From Brevibacillus laterosporus (GTDB lineage Bacteria; Bacillota; Bacilli; Brevibacillales; Brevibacillaceae): 64,000 nucleotides of DNA. Position numbers and translations under genes: made by a program. The DNA is taken from contig CP033464.1 in the NCBI GenBank assembly GCA_007833815.1, positions 4,086,001 to 4,150,000 on the forward strand, read 5' to 3'. Position 1 is the stretch's first letter; every line of letters starts with the position of its first letter. The notes under the pieces are model-generated. The model worked only from the letters and a program-made list of their open reading frames with translations. It made no database searches and was not told where the DNA came from. Of the stretch, positions 9,956 to 18,124 are shown piece after piece.

Positions 9956-11221
9956 TTATTTCTGCAAATTTGGAAGCAGATAACCTGTCCCCGTCTCTTC
10001 TAAAATCTCATCAAAACGTTTTTTCTGTTCGTCACTTGAAATTTTCTTGGTTAAAAAAACAGATTGAAGCATAGTAAGTGCCTCACGCATTTGTTCTACG
10101 GTTGGCTCTGCACCTGCCTCTTCTAACTCAAATTGCATCTTTTGCACCCGGCGATATGGCTCTATCATGCCTTTTTGGTACTCTTCACTGTCGAAGTTAC
10201 GATTCGGAGTCGCAACAGCAACAGCAAGGCACTTCGTAATTACGCTAGGTACAAATGGCTTATGATCCTTTGGAATCCCCATTATTTCCTTCACGCTAGC
10301 GACATCTTGTGGTACGTCGTAAGCATAAGCAAGTACATCTGGATACTCTTTTTTCATTAGATTGCGCAAGACCTTGTTAGGACCAAACTCGACTACTTTT
10401 CGAATGCCTTGCTGATATAAAAACTGCATGGTGGCAAGCCATTGTACCGGTGCTGTCACCTGTTTGGTTAAATTCCCCACTATCTGTTCACTACTCGTAT
10501 ACGGTTGTCCGTTAACATTAGCAATCACTGAGTACCGCATAGGTAGATAGACATTATTCTGCAGCTCAGTGTGTAAAGAAGTGGCAACTGATTGCATCAG
10601 TGGACTATGAAAAGGGGCACTCACACGCAAGAAAATGACTGTGCCACCCATCTCTTCCAATCTTTTCGCTACCTGTTCAATAGCCTTTCGATGACCAGAA
10701 ATGACAACCTGGCGCGAAGAATTAATGTTAGAAAGGTGCGCAAAGTTTGTCTCATCAGAATATTCTTGACAAATATTCTCAATATCAGACTTGTCTAATC
10801 CAGAGACGGAGGCCATCGCTCCAGTTCCTTCCGTTGTTACTTCCTGCATGAGTAGTCCACGTTTTCGGACTAAACGTACCGCTTGTGAAAATTTCAACGC
10901 TCCAGCACAAACAAGTGCAGAGTACTCTCCTAAGCTATGTCCGGAAACGAAATGAGGCTTGACACCAATTTCCTGCATGTAAACACGCCAAAGGGCAATG
11001 CTTGTAGTTAAAATAGCTGGTTGAGCATTAGCCGTTTGAGTCAATTCCTCAAGGTCACCTTCTGTACATAGTCTGAGTAAATTGAACCCTAAAATGTCTC
11101 CAGCCTCTTCAAAAGTTCTTCTAGCAATGGCGGAATGATCACAAAGTGCTTTTCCCATGTTGACATATTGTGATCCTTGTCCAGAAAACACAAATGCTAA
11201 ATCTCTCATGTTATTCATCAC
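9956..11221 (-). CDS. Discrete malonyl-CoA acyltransferase (trans-AT)
   Basis: A 421-residue FabD-type acyltransferase that loads malonyl units onto the AT-less PKS downstream. Seen: FSGQGSQY near the N terminus, the nucleophile motif GHSLGEYS with Ser96, Arg121, and SAPFHSP with His205. The Phe next to the catalytic His fits malonyl preference. The body ends near residue 320; a further stretch of about 100 residues, ending in EETGTGYLLPNL, is the kind of tail found on trans-AT PKS acyltransferases rather than on housekeeping FabD. The first codon is GTG; ATG codons 2 and 5 are alternative starts and no strong ribosome site separates them. It sits between the SbnA-like gene (32-base gap) and the NRPS gene. 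Confidence 0.92.
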   Translation of the reverse strand: MMNNMRDLAFVFSGQGSQYVNMGKALCDHSAIARRTFEEAGDILGFNLLRLCTEGDLEELTQTANAQPAILTTSIALWRVYMQEIGVKPHFVSGHSLGEYSALVCAGALKFSQAVRLVRKRGLLMQEVTTEGTGAMASVSGLDKSDIENICQEYSDETNFAHLSNINSSRQVVISGHRKAIEQVAKRLEEMGGTVIFLRVSAPFHSPLMQSVATSLHTELQNNVYLPMRYSVIANVNGQPYTSSEQIVGNLTKQVTAPVQWLATMQFLYQQGIRKVVEFGPNKVLRNLMKKEYPDVLAYAYDVPQDVASVKEIMGIPKDHKPFVPSVITKCLAVAVATPNRNFDSEEYQKGMIEPYRRVQKMQFELEEAGAEPTVEQMREALTMLQSVFLTKKISSDEQKKRFDEILEETGTGYLLPNLQK

Positions 11222-11253
11222 TCGCTCACGACATATTTTTGTAATCAGAATCT

Positions 11254-12198
11254 TTAAAGCCTAAAGTTTTCCACCCATTCTTTGTTGTATATCGTATCTA
11301 CATAAGATAAACCGCTATCGGGGCAGATAAAAAGCACATTTGGTGGAGTAGTGAATACCTTGTCCGCAAAATAGTTCCCAATGGCATAATAAGAGCTTCC
11401 CGATGAGCCGCCGACAAATAAAGCATGCTTTTCTAGCATTTCGTAACACCCTTGGATAGCTCTGTACTCAGGTACATGAATAACTTCATCGATAATAGCC
11501 TCTTTGAGTATTTCTGGCACCATACTGGAACCAATACCTGGAATATAACGTTTTTTCGGACTATTCCCAAAAATAACCGAGCCCTCGCTATCCACTGCGA
11601 TGACCTTAACAGACGGAAATTTCTCTTTCAGTCTGCGGGATATGCCAGCAATTGTTCCACATGAGCTAACACCGATAAATACATAATCCAGCTGCTCAAA
11701 TGCATCTGCAATTTCCTTGCCTAGCCCGTGATAATGTGAGAGGAAGCTATCACGATTGGCATATTGGTTTGTCCAAAACGAATCTTCGATAGTAGAAAGG
11801 AGTTCATTTACCTTTCTAATGCGATTCAATAAATAGCCACCTGTTTCATCTCGCTCATTTACCTTGATCACATTTGTGGCAGTTACGTGTAAAATCTTTT
11901 CATAGATTTCGTTAATATTGCTATCAATAATCGGGATGAAGGGAATTTCTAGCTTTTTGCATAACAGAGCTAATGCTATACCAAAATTTCCAGAAGTAGA
12001 CTCAATGATCGTGGTAGTAGGAGTTATTTCGCCCCTCTCAATTGCGGATTTTAATATGTAATAAGCCGGCCGAACTTTAACACTTCCTCCATAATTTTGA
12101 AACTCCAGCTTGGTGTAAAGATTGATTGTATCGTTTTTCAATTGTAAAAGAGGTGTATCACCAATAAATGGGCGTATCGTGTCTAGTTTTACTAACAT
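11254..12198 (-). CDS. sbnA: SbnA-like PLP enzyme, N-(2-amino-2-carboxyethyl)-L-glutamate synthase family
   Basis: A 314-residue member of the cysteine synthase fold-type II family. It resembles staphyloferrin B SbnA, which joins O-phosphoserine and glutamate on the way to 2,3-diaminopropionate. Seen: GGSVKVRPA with the PLP lysine, the STSGNFGIALA loop, WTNQYANRDS, SHYHGLGKEI, GSVIFGNSP, PGIGSSMVPEIL, and the C-terminal GGSSGSS and CPDSGLSYVD segments. The usual SVKDR is SVKVR here. Start ATG 12198 follows AAGGAGAGG. It is the first gene of the operon. The partner dehydrogenase SbnB is not in the window, so diaminopropionate supply is inferred and the partner should lie beyond the left edge or elsewhere. 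Confidence 0.85.
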   Translation of the reverse strand: MLVKLDTIRPFIGDTPLLQLKNDTINLYTKLEFQNYGGSVKVRPAYYILKSAIERGEITPTTTIIESTSGNFGIALALLCKKLEIPFIPIIDSNINEIYEKILHVTATNVIKVNERDETGGYLLNRIRKVNELLSTIEDSFWTNQYANRDSFLSHYHGLGKEIADAFEQLDYVFIGVSSCGTIAGISRRLKEKFPSVKVIAVDSEGSVIFGNSPKKRYIPGIGSSMVPEILKEAIIDEVIHVPEYRAIQGCYEMLEKHALFVGGSSGSSYYAIGNYFADKVFTTPPNVLFICPDSGLSYVDTIYNKEWVENFRL

Positions 12199-12574
12199 AA
12201 AAATTACCTCTCCTTATTATTGAAAAGATGAAATTATGAGTAAATTTAAATAGAAAGTAATAATAAATCACGTTATCAACTGTTGACAGAGCGAAAGCTC
12301 CTATTTAGGATAAAGTTTACTAATGAAGAATATAATTGAAATTATTTTTCCATATTTTTAATATACCTAAACTTTCCAGTATTGTCTATAAGCTAAAAAA
12401 TCTGAATTTAGTACCTTTACTTTTTCAATCAATGATAATTCTTCTACTAAAGTGCAAAAGGAAAGTCTTTACTGAATTCTCTCATTATCAGGTAAAAAAT
12501 TCCATACTAAAATTCTATGAATAAAATTTTGCATCCAGCATTTTTTTGCCAATAATAGGGACTAGGAATTTTTG
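12199..12574 (-). promoter_or_regulatory. Leader and presumed promoter region of the biosynthetic operon
   Basis: About 375 AT-rich bases with no convincing gene lie upstream of the first operon gene. A perfect 11-base odd palindrome, TCAAC-T-GTTGA, sits at 12276-12286, about 80 bases upstream of the start codon, and could be an operator. TTGATA overlaps it on the minus strand, but no good -10 box lies at the expected distance, so no exact promoter is claimed. Confidence 0.35.
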
Positions 12575-12579
12575 TTAAG

Positions 12580-12615
12580 AAAAAACGCTGATCTTCACGA
12601 GACCAGCGTTTTTTC
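12580..12615. terminator. Bidirectional rho-independent terminator
   Basis: The arms AAAAAACGCTG and CAGCGTTTTTT enclose a short loop, with a T-run on both strands. It lies just downstream of the broken dehydrogenase gene and separates it from the biosynthetic operon. Confidence 0.8.
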
Positions 12616-12627
12616 TAGATAGATATT

Positions 12628-12862
12628 TTAGATAGACAGTCCGCCATTTACTTCTAACACCGTACTTCGCATCTTCTGAAGCTAAATATAGGTAAGCTTT
12701 GGCAATGTCGGAAGGTTGTCCCAGACGTTGTAACGGAATTTGTGCGATCATACCCGCTAATACCTTTTCTGGTACCTTTAACGCCATAGATGTCTCAATG
12801 AAGCCAGGTGCTACTGCGTTCACAGTTATACCCTTTCTTCCCAGTTCTTTCGCCCAGGGTAA
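12628..12862 (-). pseudogene. 3' fragment of a FabG-like short-chain dehydrogenase
   Basis: The minus strand encodes the C-terminal third of an SDR: WAKELGRKGITVNAVAPGF, then QRLGQPSDIAKAYLYLASED. The expected end VLEVNGGLSI followed by TAA at 12628 is present but in another frame, so a small deletion after EDAKY has broken the end. The beginning, with the NAD-binding Gly motif and the Ser/Tyr catalytic residues, is missing. The coding match stops abruptly at about 12862, some 35 bases from the end of a serine recombinase gene, which suggests that element insertion cut the gene. Confidence 0.8.
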
Positions 12863-12898
12863 TGTTATGTAAATACTCCTACTATTATCATAAAGAGA

Positions 12899-14415
12899 CT
12901 ACGTTGATTGTTTTAAAAGCTCATTTATTATGATATTAAAATTAATTTTTATTACGTCACTATACTCTACACTATCCAATACTCTAGATAACATTGTCTT
13001 CTTAGAATCCCAATCGGCATTTCTATATTTTTCTTCCCAATTACAAAGTTCTGATTAAATTTTAATAGTCTTTTTATTTTCATTCTCTAGTTCCGCAATT
13101 TTTTCGTTGGACTCATTTAGCTTCCTTTGATATTCTTTCAGTTCCTCCTCTTTATATTTTATTTGCTCCTCAACATATTCTTCTGATAATTTGCTTTCTC
13201 CAATAGCAATTTTTATTATTAATTTTTTTACAGCCTCTAGCTGCTGGTTTGTTTCATCTATTTCTTTAATGATATTTTTTCTAACCATCTTTTCATTTTC
13301 AATTTTTATCTTTTTGAATTGACTGCTTCTTCTAGTCCATTTAGTTGTATTAACTTCATTGTTTCTATAATTACTTCCTCAGCTTCAAAGTCATATTTTT
13401 TTGCCCCAAAGTAACTTTTTGGATGTGTTTCTCTATGACTAATTCCTTTTCGACAAATATATCGCCAATAAATGTATCTGTTCTTTTCTCCATTCTTCTT
13501 TGTTTTTGTACATGCTGTAGAACCCACAAATAGTCTTGACCCACAATATCCACACCTTACTAAACCGTTTAAAAGCAAATGCTTACTAGGTGCAATAGCT
13601 TTATAATTAGAAGCGTCTCTCTGAATTCTTCTAGAATCCATAATATTTTGTACCTCATCAAAAATCTCGTCAGATATAATTACTAAATCTTCTCTCTTAG
13701 GTTTCAGTTTAACCTCCTCAACAGGCTTTAGCTTATTATTACTATACGTAGTTCCGTATCGTTGTTCGCCTTTGTAAATAGGATTACGTAAAATCCTTCT
13801 AACAACAACGCTACTCCATTTGACACCGTACTGAGAAGGTATGCCACATTTGTTTAAATAATTCGCAATTCTATCCGTTCCATATCCTTTTTCTAACACA
13901 AGGAGAAACATAAGTTTTACTATTCTAGATTTCTCTTCGTTTATTCTGATATTTTTCCTTGTTCTATCATAATTAGGATGTTTTTGATTGGTATCATAAA
14001 CCTCATAACCATAAGGAACTCTTGCTCCTGTCCACTTCCCTTCTTCATTCATTTGCTTAATTGCCTCTGTAACCCTAGTTGATGTTTTTTTACTCTCGCC
14101 TTCAGCAACCCAAAATCTAAGAAAACTTACTAAACTGTCTTCATGTTTCTCGTCCCTGTTTAATACTCCATCTACTACTGACCAAACTTCTATCCCATTT
14201 TTCTTTAAGTACTCCAGCATAAAAGGAATTTCATATTTATTTCTGCCTAATCTATCATCTTTCCAAACTAGTAAAATGTCATATTCTTTATTTTCAGCTC
14301 CCTTTTTAATTAGCTGTATTTTGTCACGTTCTGAAACACTTTTCTTATACCCAGAAACCCCCAATTCACTAAGTTCATTAACAAGCATCCAATTCATAAT
14401 CTCCTGTTTTTGCAA
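12899..14415 (-). pseudogene. Large serine recombinase, broken
   Basis: Three pieces on one strand rebuild a large serine recombinase. The first (14415-13306) begins after the catalytic YxRVS segment and shows GVSG, LLVWKDDRLGRN (resolvase core), a recombinase domain (GARVPYGYEV, KCGIPS, ILRNPIYKG) and a zinc ribbon (RCGYCG, CRKG). A frameshift in an A-rich stretch near 13310 leads to the coiled coil (13288-13058). An in-frame TAA at 13055 is followed in the same frame by CNWEEKYRNADWDSKKTML and a TAG at 12899. The catalytic serine is absent because a stop lies about 10 codons upstream. This is a dead integrase beside a cut dehydrogenase gene. Confidence 0.8.
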
Positions 14416-14748
14416 AACCCAATACCGATATAGAAAACAAAGCGTCTCTCATTTTCTTATACTTTTCTGTTGGCATTTGAGTTGCTTCACCTTCGATTAT
14501 AATGTCATCTTCAAAAGAACTTCAACCCAACTTGCTTAGTTTATTTTTGTCAATTCCTTTAATGCCCCCAATTTATCATCACTGATAAATTCTTGATTTT
14601 ATTATATGAGTTTTGAAATTACTGCTTTGTCGTTAAATACAAATACCCTAAAAAATTGCTTAAACATTCCTTATAACTGCAAAATCCATAAAATGGAAGT
14701 ATAATTTAATTGATCCATAAAATACCATTAATAAAGGAGAGGGTTTTT
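14416..14748. other. Intergenic stretch between recombinase remnant and PLAT gene
   Basis: About 330 bases. The recombinase-proximal part has a short open minus-strand frame in another phase, possibly relic coding sequence. A TATAAT at 14700-14705 upstream of the plus-strand PLAT gene may be its -10 box, but the matching -35 box is poor. Nothing else is seen. Confidence 0.4.
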
Positions 14749-15240
14749 ATGAAACGTTTCGCTCTATCTACAATGATGGCAGTAGCTCTTTTATTTGCTG
14801 GTCAAAGTGTTTATGCTAGTGATATTGCTCAGAATTCCAACAGCAACCACAAAGCTAGTGTAAATCCCCAAGTCAATGTGGTTGCCTCCTATATTTACGC
14901 TGTCACTGTACAAACAGGTGATGTAAAGGATGCAGGAACAGATTCGAACATTTATGTAACATTAACAGGCAAAAATGGAATGTCAGAACCAGCACTTTTA
15001 GATATACCGAATTATAACGATTTTGAACGTGGCGCTAAAGACAAATATTATATAACTGTAAACAGAGACCTTGGTGAGATTTTAGCTATTACGGTATACT
15101 CAGACGGCACAGGGAATAAACCAGGATGGTATCCAACTTCTTTTACAGTTGAATATAATGATAAAAGATGGGTTTTCTCCAATAATCAATGGATTGGAGA
15201 GGGGAAGGGCGGCCCTTATTCAGTTATTTTAACCCGCTAA
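14749..15240 (+). CDS. Secreted PLAT/LH2-domain protein
   Basis: Start ATG 14749 is chosen because AAAGGAGAGG precedes it; upstream codons in the frame lack a ribosome site. The 163-residue product has a signal peptide (MKRFALSTMMAVALLFAG, cut near VYAS). About 110 residues then match the PLAT/LH2 beta-sandwich pattern: VQTGDVKDAGTDSNIYVTL, then the FERGAKDKYYITV and DLGEILAITVYSDG strands, a Trp, and a closing RWVFSNNQW. PLAT domains bind lipids or proteins and often occur in secreted toxins or lipases; here the domain stands alone. It lies next to another small secreted protein. The exact role is unknown. Confidence 0.75.
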   Translation: MKRFALSTMMAVALLFAGQSVYASDIAQNSNSNHKASVNPQVNVVASYIYAVTVQTGDVKDAGTDSNIYVTLTGKNGMSEPALLDIPNYNDFERGAKDKYYITVNRDLGEILAITVYSDGTGNKPGWYPTSFTVEYNDKRWVFSNNQWIGEGKGGPYSVILTR

Positions 15241-15258
15241 ATATCATAGATTATACTC

Positions 15259-15284
15259 TGCATCTTTTAAATGATGCAAATTTT
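15259..15284 (+). terminator. Weak hairpin terminator after the PLAT gene
   Basis: TGCATC and GATGCA arms separated by 8 bases and followed by AATTTT, starting 19 bases after the PLAT stop codon. The stem is only 6 pairs, so it is modest evidence. Confidence 0.45.
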
Positions 15285-15302
15285 ATATGACTGCTCTGTT
15301 CC

Positions 15303-15443
15303 TTAATCTTTGATTCTTATCTCTCTATACTTAATAACTTCAATATTGCATGTATTACAGTAATACTCATTACTTATAATGCCTCCGTTGTCTTGATCTG
15401 TGAGCCATACAAGCTTTTCCTTGCATTCCGGGCATTGATACAC
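15303..15443 (-). CDS. Small zinc-ribbon protein, 46 residues
   Basis: A minus-strand reading frame begins at GTG 15443 after AAAGGAG. It encodes VYQCPECKEKLVWLTDQD, then EYYCNTCN and a basic tail. The two CxxC pairs are spaced like a zinc ribbon. Many phages encode short proteins of this kind with no assigned role. The good ribosome site and paired cysteines make it likely to be real. Confidence 0.6.
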   Translation of the reverse strand: MYQCPECKEKLVWLTDQDNGGIISNEYYCNTCNIEVIKYREIRIKD

Positions 15444-15729
15444 TATGAATCTCCTTTAGCTTCTTATTTTATAACTCTAATACTTTCAAGTTTATCAATT
15501 GTATTTCTAATTGCACCATGTTGATCCTTTGACATTGACAAAAAATTAAGACTGGTCAACTGGTTGTTTCAGTTTCATTTTTCCTCTGATTTGCTTGACT
15601 TCTGTTTAGAAATTATTGTTTCTTTCACTATAATATATTTTTGCTCTTACATTTCCATTAATTGATATTAAATACATGATATTCTATTATTTAATTATTA
15701 CAAAATAATACATTTTTGGAGGTGTTTTT

Positions 15730-16008
15730 ATGTTTAAAAAATCTATAATTGCTTTCGCTTTAGTTGTTGTTTCGGCATTTTCCGTTTCCGTAGCATTTGC
15801 TAATGAAGCACAGCTTAGTAACACCACAGCTTCTGATAAGTATTGGGCAAGTATCACAAAAAAATATACTGCTTTTGAAGCGCCTGATGAAATTTCTTAT
15901 GATGACGGACGTGGTTATATAGGTAAATTAAAGAGAGGCGTTGGGACTAATTGCCTTCCCGAAGGTTGTGATTGGACATATTCTGGCTGGATGTATTATC
16001 AATACTAA
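15730..16008 (+). CDS. Small secreted protein, 92 residues
   Basis: Start ATG follows GGAGG. Residues 1-24 form a signal peptide (MFKKSIIAFALVVVSAFSVS, cut near AFA-NE). The mature part of about 68 residues is rich in Tyr and Gly, with ISYDDGRGYIGKLKRG and two cysteines in NCLPEGC close to the C-terminal WTYSGWMYYQY. The segment suggests a small beta-fold wall-associated or antimicrobial-like peptide, but no family is recognised. A strong terminator follows it. It is one of two plus-strand secreted genes at the edge of an otherwise minus-strand prophage, so it may be lysogenic-conversion cargo. Confidence 0.65.
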   Translation: MFKKSIIAFALVVVSAFSVSVAFANEAQLSNTTASDKYWASITKKYTAFEAPDEISYDDGRGYIGKLKRGVGTNCLPEGCDWTYSGWMYYQY

Positions 16009-16028
16009 AATACAATTGCCTTTTCTTC

Positions 16029-16060
16029 TCCCCTGATGTTTATTTCAGGGGATTTTATTT
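16029..16060 (+). terminator. Rho-independent terminator
   Basis: Perfect 8-base arms TCCCCTGA / TCAGGGGA with an 8-base loop and a T-rich tail, 20 bases after the small secreted gene. Confidence 0.85.
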
Positions 16061-16088
16061 GTTTTATATTGATAAAATAACTATTTCA

Positions 16089-16361
16089 TCAATATGTAGT
16101 CTCTTTCCAATCCCAATATGTATCTCCTGTTAGTACTTCATTGTCGTCTTCGTCATAAATAATTTCTGGATTTTTTGTAACATCGCTAAAGAAGTCTTTC
16201 TTAATCAGAGCTAAAATTACTCTTTCATCTCCTTGAAACTCACCATCCCATTGAACATACTTCTTATAACTTTCTTTCTGCTTTTCATAATCACGAAGTG
16301 CCTCTTGCTTATCATCAGTTACACAAATGATACCTTCCATTTGATCATAGACCATCCACAT
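16089..16361 (-). CDS. Hypothetical phage-type protein, 90 residues
   Basis: An ATG with GTAGGAGCTG upstream. The product is acidic and Tyr/Trp-rich, beginning MWMVYDQMEGIICVTDDKQE and ending TYWDWKETTY. No motif identifies it. It follows a small membrane protein gene on the same strand with a 19-base gap. Confidence 0.55.
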   Translation of the reverse strand: MWMVYDQMEGIICVTDDKQEALRDYEKQKESYKKYVQWDGEFQGDERVILALIKKDFFSDVTKNPEIIYDEDDNEVLTGDTYWDWKETTY

Positions 16362-16380
16362 TTCTATTCAGCTCCTACTA

Positions 16381-16629
16381 TCATTTTCTTAAAATCATTA
16401 GACTTGGAAATATCAATGCAACTGCGCTAATCCATCCTGCAAAACCAGCAACAGCAATTTTCACAACATTAATAGCTACTGATAAGCCATTAATCCCATT
16501 TCCATTTATTGCATCGGATACATTATCAACTAACCCTGCAATACCACCTATGAAGCATAGCCAACCACCCACATAAACACCTAATGTTACTCCACCAATA
16601 AACATCACAATTCCCAACAACTTCTTCAT
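16381..16629 (-). CDS. Small membrane protein, 82 residues
   Basis: Start ATG 16629 follows GGGAGG. Hydrophobic segments at about 4-30 and 53-78 flank a short Asn/Gly-rich loop (DAINGNGINGL), giving two predicted membrane helices. No family is recognised. A short open frame ends 1 base upstream, so translation may be coupled. Confidence 0.55.
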   Translation of the reverse strand: MKKLLGIVMFIGGVTLGVYVGGWLCFIGGIAGLVDNVSDAINGNGINGLSVAINVVKIAVAGFAGWISAVALIFPSLMILRK

Positions 16630-16630
16630 T

Positions 16631-16759
16631 TTATGCCTCCCTTTTTAACGTCCCCAAATAGTCGTAGCTGTACATCCACCAATAATCAATGACCAAAATA
16701 TCAACCAAAAAATTCACGTAAAGCCTATGCTTTTTGTACTCTAACTCGTTATCGTCCAT
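16631..16759 (-). CDS. Very small ORF upstream of the membrane protein
   Basis: ATG 16759 follows GAGGAGAAGTA and encodes 42 residues starting MDDNELEYKKHRLYV. In the neighbouring frame from about residue 16, the same DNA reads FWLIFWSLIIGG, a far better membrane helix, ending at TAA just before the next ribosome site. A single indel may therefore have shifted a small membrane protein. Either way the start signal looks genuine. Confidence 0.4.
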   Translation of the reverse strand: MDDNELEYKKHRLYVNFLVDILVIDYWWMYSYDYLGTLKREA

Positions 16760-16808
16760 TACTTCTCCTCACTTCATCTGCAAGTCTCACATCCATCCAT
16801 TAAACCTT

Positions 16809-17009
16809 TTATTCCTTACTAAATTCACTTATTAGATCGTTGATTTTCACTTTTAACCTTTCATATTTTAATATTTCCTTCTTGCTATCTTCCTCTAGTT
16901 GCTTCCCAAATATTGAGTTGTTACTATAGTTTATACTCCTTTTCCTACGTGTTTTAATCTCCCATTCGACTAATCTCTCTAATTCAACTAAATCTTGTAG
17001 ATTAAACAT
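16809..17009 (-). CDS. Hypothetical coiled-coil protein, 66 residues
   Basis: Start ATG 17009 is preferred over the TTG just before it because GAGAGGTG lies 4 bases upstream. The product is charged and helical throughout (LVELERLVEWEIKTRRKR, KKEILKYERLKVKINDL). No function is recognised. Its position among prophage genes suggests a small phage accessory protein. Confidence 0.5.
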   Translation of the reverse strand: MFNLQDLVELERLVEWEIKTRRKRSINYSNNSIFGKQLEEDSKKEILKYERLKVKINDLISEFSKE

Positions 17010-17213
17010 CAAACACCTCTCTTCAAAAAATTATTGTTGCACATGTTATTAAATTCGCCTTATTGGTCAATACTATGAATAACGACAATCTAATGATATA
17101 ACTATGCCCATATTTGGAGTCGAACTTGCTAGAACCGTTTTAGTATATTCAAATCCTTTACAAAATTAGAAAATAGGGCATAGACATTTTTTAACAAGGG
17201 GAGGAAAAACAAA

Positions 17214-17453
17214 ATAAGATTTACAGGTAGTGTTCAAGAAATTAATTGCAAACTGGTAATGCTAGTTAGGGTTCGTCCTAATACATTTTCTTCTTTAAAA
17301 AGTAAAATGGGCTTTAAAAACTTAATTGAAAAAATAGCTAAAATGAAACTAATTTTAGTAACTTGCTCCAAAGACGGCAATATAGATTCAAGTGATGATA
17401 TATTGCCTAACAAGATTCAAAATGTTAAGTGGATTCGATATAATCTTACGTAA
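17214..17453 (+). CDS. Small protein with apparent ATA start
   Basis: A plus-strand frame encodes RFTGSVQEINCKLVM, then SLKSKMGFKNLIEKI and a C-terminal SKDGNIDSSDDILPNK. A strong AGGGGAGG lies 9 bases before the ATA at 17214, where ATG would be expected, and the next in-frame ATG is at 17259 with no ribosome site. The gene may have lost its start codon or use AUA weakly. A good terminator follows. Function unknown. Confidence 0.45.
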   Translation: MRFTGSVQEINCKLVMLVRVRPNTFSSLKSKMGFKNLIEKIAKMKLILVTCSKDGNIDSSDDILPNKIQNVKWIRYNLT

Positions 17454-17460
17454 GAAATCT

Positions 17461-17490
17461 AGCAGCCTATTTTATAGGTTGCTTTTTTCA
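17461..17490 (+). terminator. Rho-independent terminator
   Basis: GCAGCCTA / TAGGTTGC arms around a TTTTA loop, followed by TTTTTT, 8 bases after the small plus-strand gene. Confidence 0.85.
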
Positions 17491-17558
17491 TGCCCAATGA
17501 AAGTTATTTTTTATTGGGTAAGTATGGAGCTATATCTCAAGCCCCAATATTTTTATTT

Positions 17559-17726
17559 TTAAAGATTGCTCAACACTCTCTTACGGATATCTTGTAAACT
17601 TTCTTCTCTTACCAATTTTCCGTCTACAAAGACATCTTCATGATAGTCGTACTCGTCAAACCATTACATACAAACCACAGTTAACTTGCTCTCGCTGTAA
17701 TAGATACGGTAATAAACACTTCTCAT
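17559..17726 (-). pseudogene. Small phage gene with one in-frame stop
   Basis: AAGGGGAG precedes ATG 17726. The frame reads MRSVYYRIYYSESKLTVVCM, then a TAA at 17664-17666, then continues in the same frame as WFDEYDYHEDVFVDGKLVRE to a natural TAA at 17559 (55 codons in all). The downstream half still looks like protein, so a single stop mutation is the simplest reading. Confidence 0.6.
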
Positions 17727-17842
17727 TTAAACTCCCCTTAACGAAATATTATTCGTTTGTAATTTCATGAATTATTTTGCGATATCAGAATAAAGTAAGA
17801 GTTGAGTACAAATAAAACTTAACGTCCCATGAGGTGAAGCAT

Positions 17843-18118
17843 ATGACATTTAAAGCTATTGAGATTACACATTGTGGTGTATCATTTCCAATTGTACTGA
17901 TTCCCAAGAGTGAATTTAACAATAAGTTTGCTTCAGATAAGGCGATGAGATATTACTCTCGCTACTTCAATTCCAACGATGTCATATTAGCCACTCAAGA
18001 TATCATGGGAGTGTTTCATTACAAAGGGAGAAGAGATATTGTTGATTTTTTACGCACTTTACATCCCTCACAAATCCATTGGAAAAGATACACCAAAGAA
18101 AATTTTTATACCTACTAA
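17843..18118 (+). CDS. Hypothetical protein, 91 residues
   Basis: ATG 17843 is chosen because GAGGTG lies 6 bases upstream; the frame also has an upstream GTG. The product MTFKAIEITHCGVSF... contains a basic segment MRYYSRYFNSNDVILATQD and no signal or membrane segment. It is convergent with the next minus-strand genes. Family not recognised. Confidence 0.5.
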   Translation: MTFKAIEITHCGVSFPIVLIPKSEFNNKFASDKAMRYYSRYFNSNDVILATQDIMGVFHYKGRRDIVDFLRTLHPSQIHWKRYTKENFYTY

Positions 18119-18124
18119 GCTGCT

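Noticed and set aside
12336-12524. A 62-codon plus-strand ORF in the operon leader
   Set aside because: Composition is AT-driven, there is no ribosome site, and the predicted peptide has no pattern beyond low-complexity hydrophobic and basic residues.
12199-12574. Riboswitch or T-box leader upstream of the biosynthetic operon
   Set aside because: The leader has no T-box core, no strong terminator stem and no recognisable riboswitch motif; only a short palindrome is supported.
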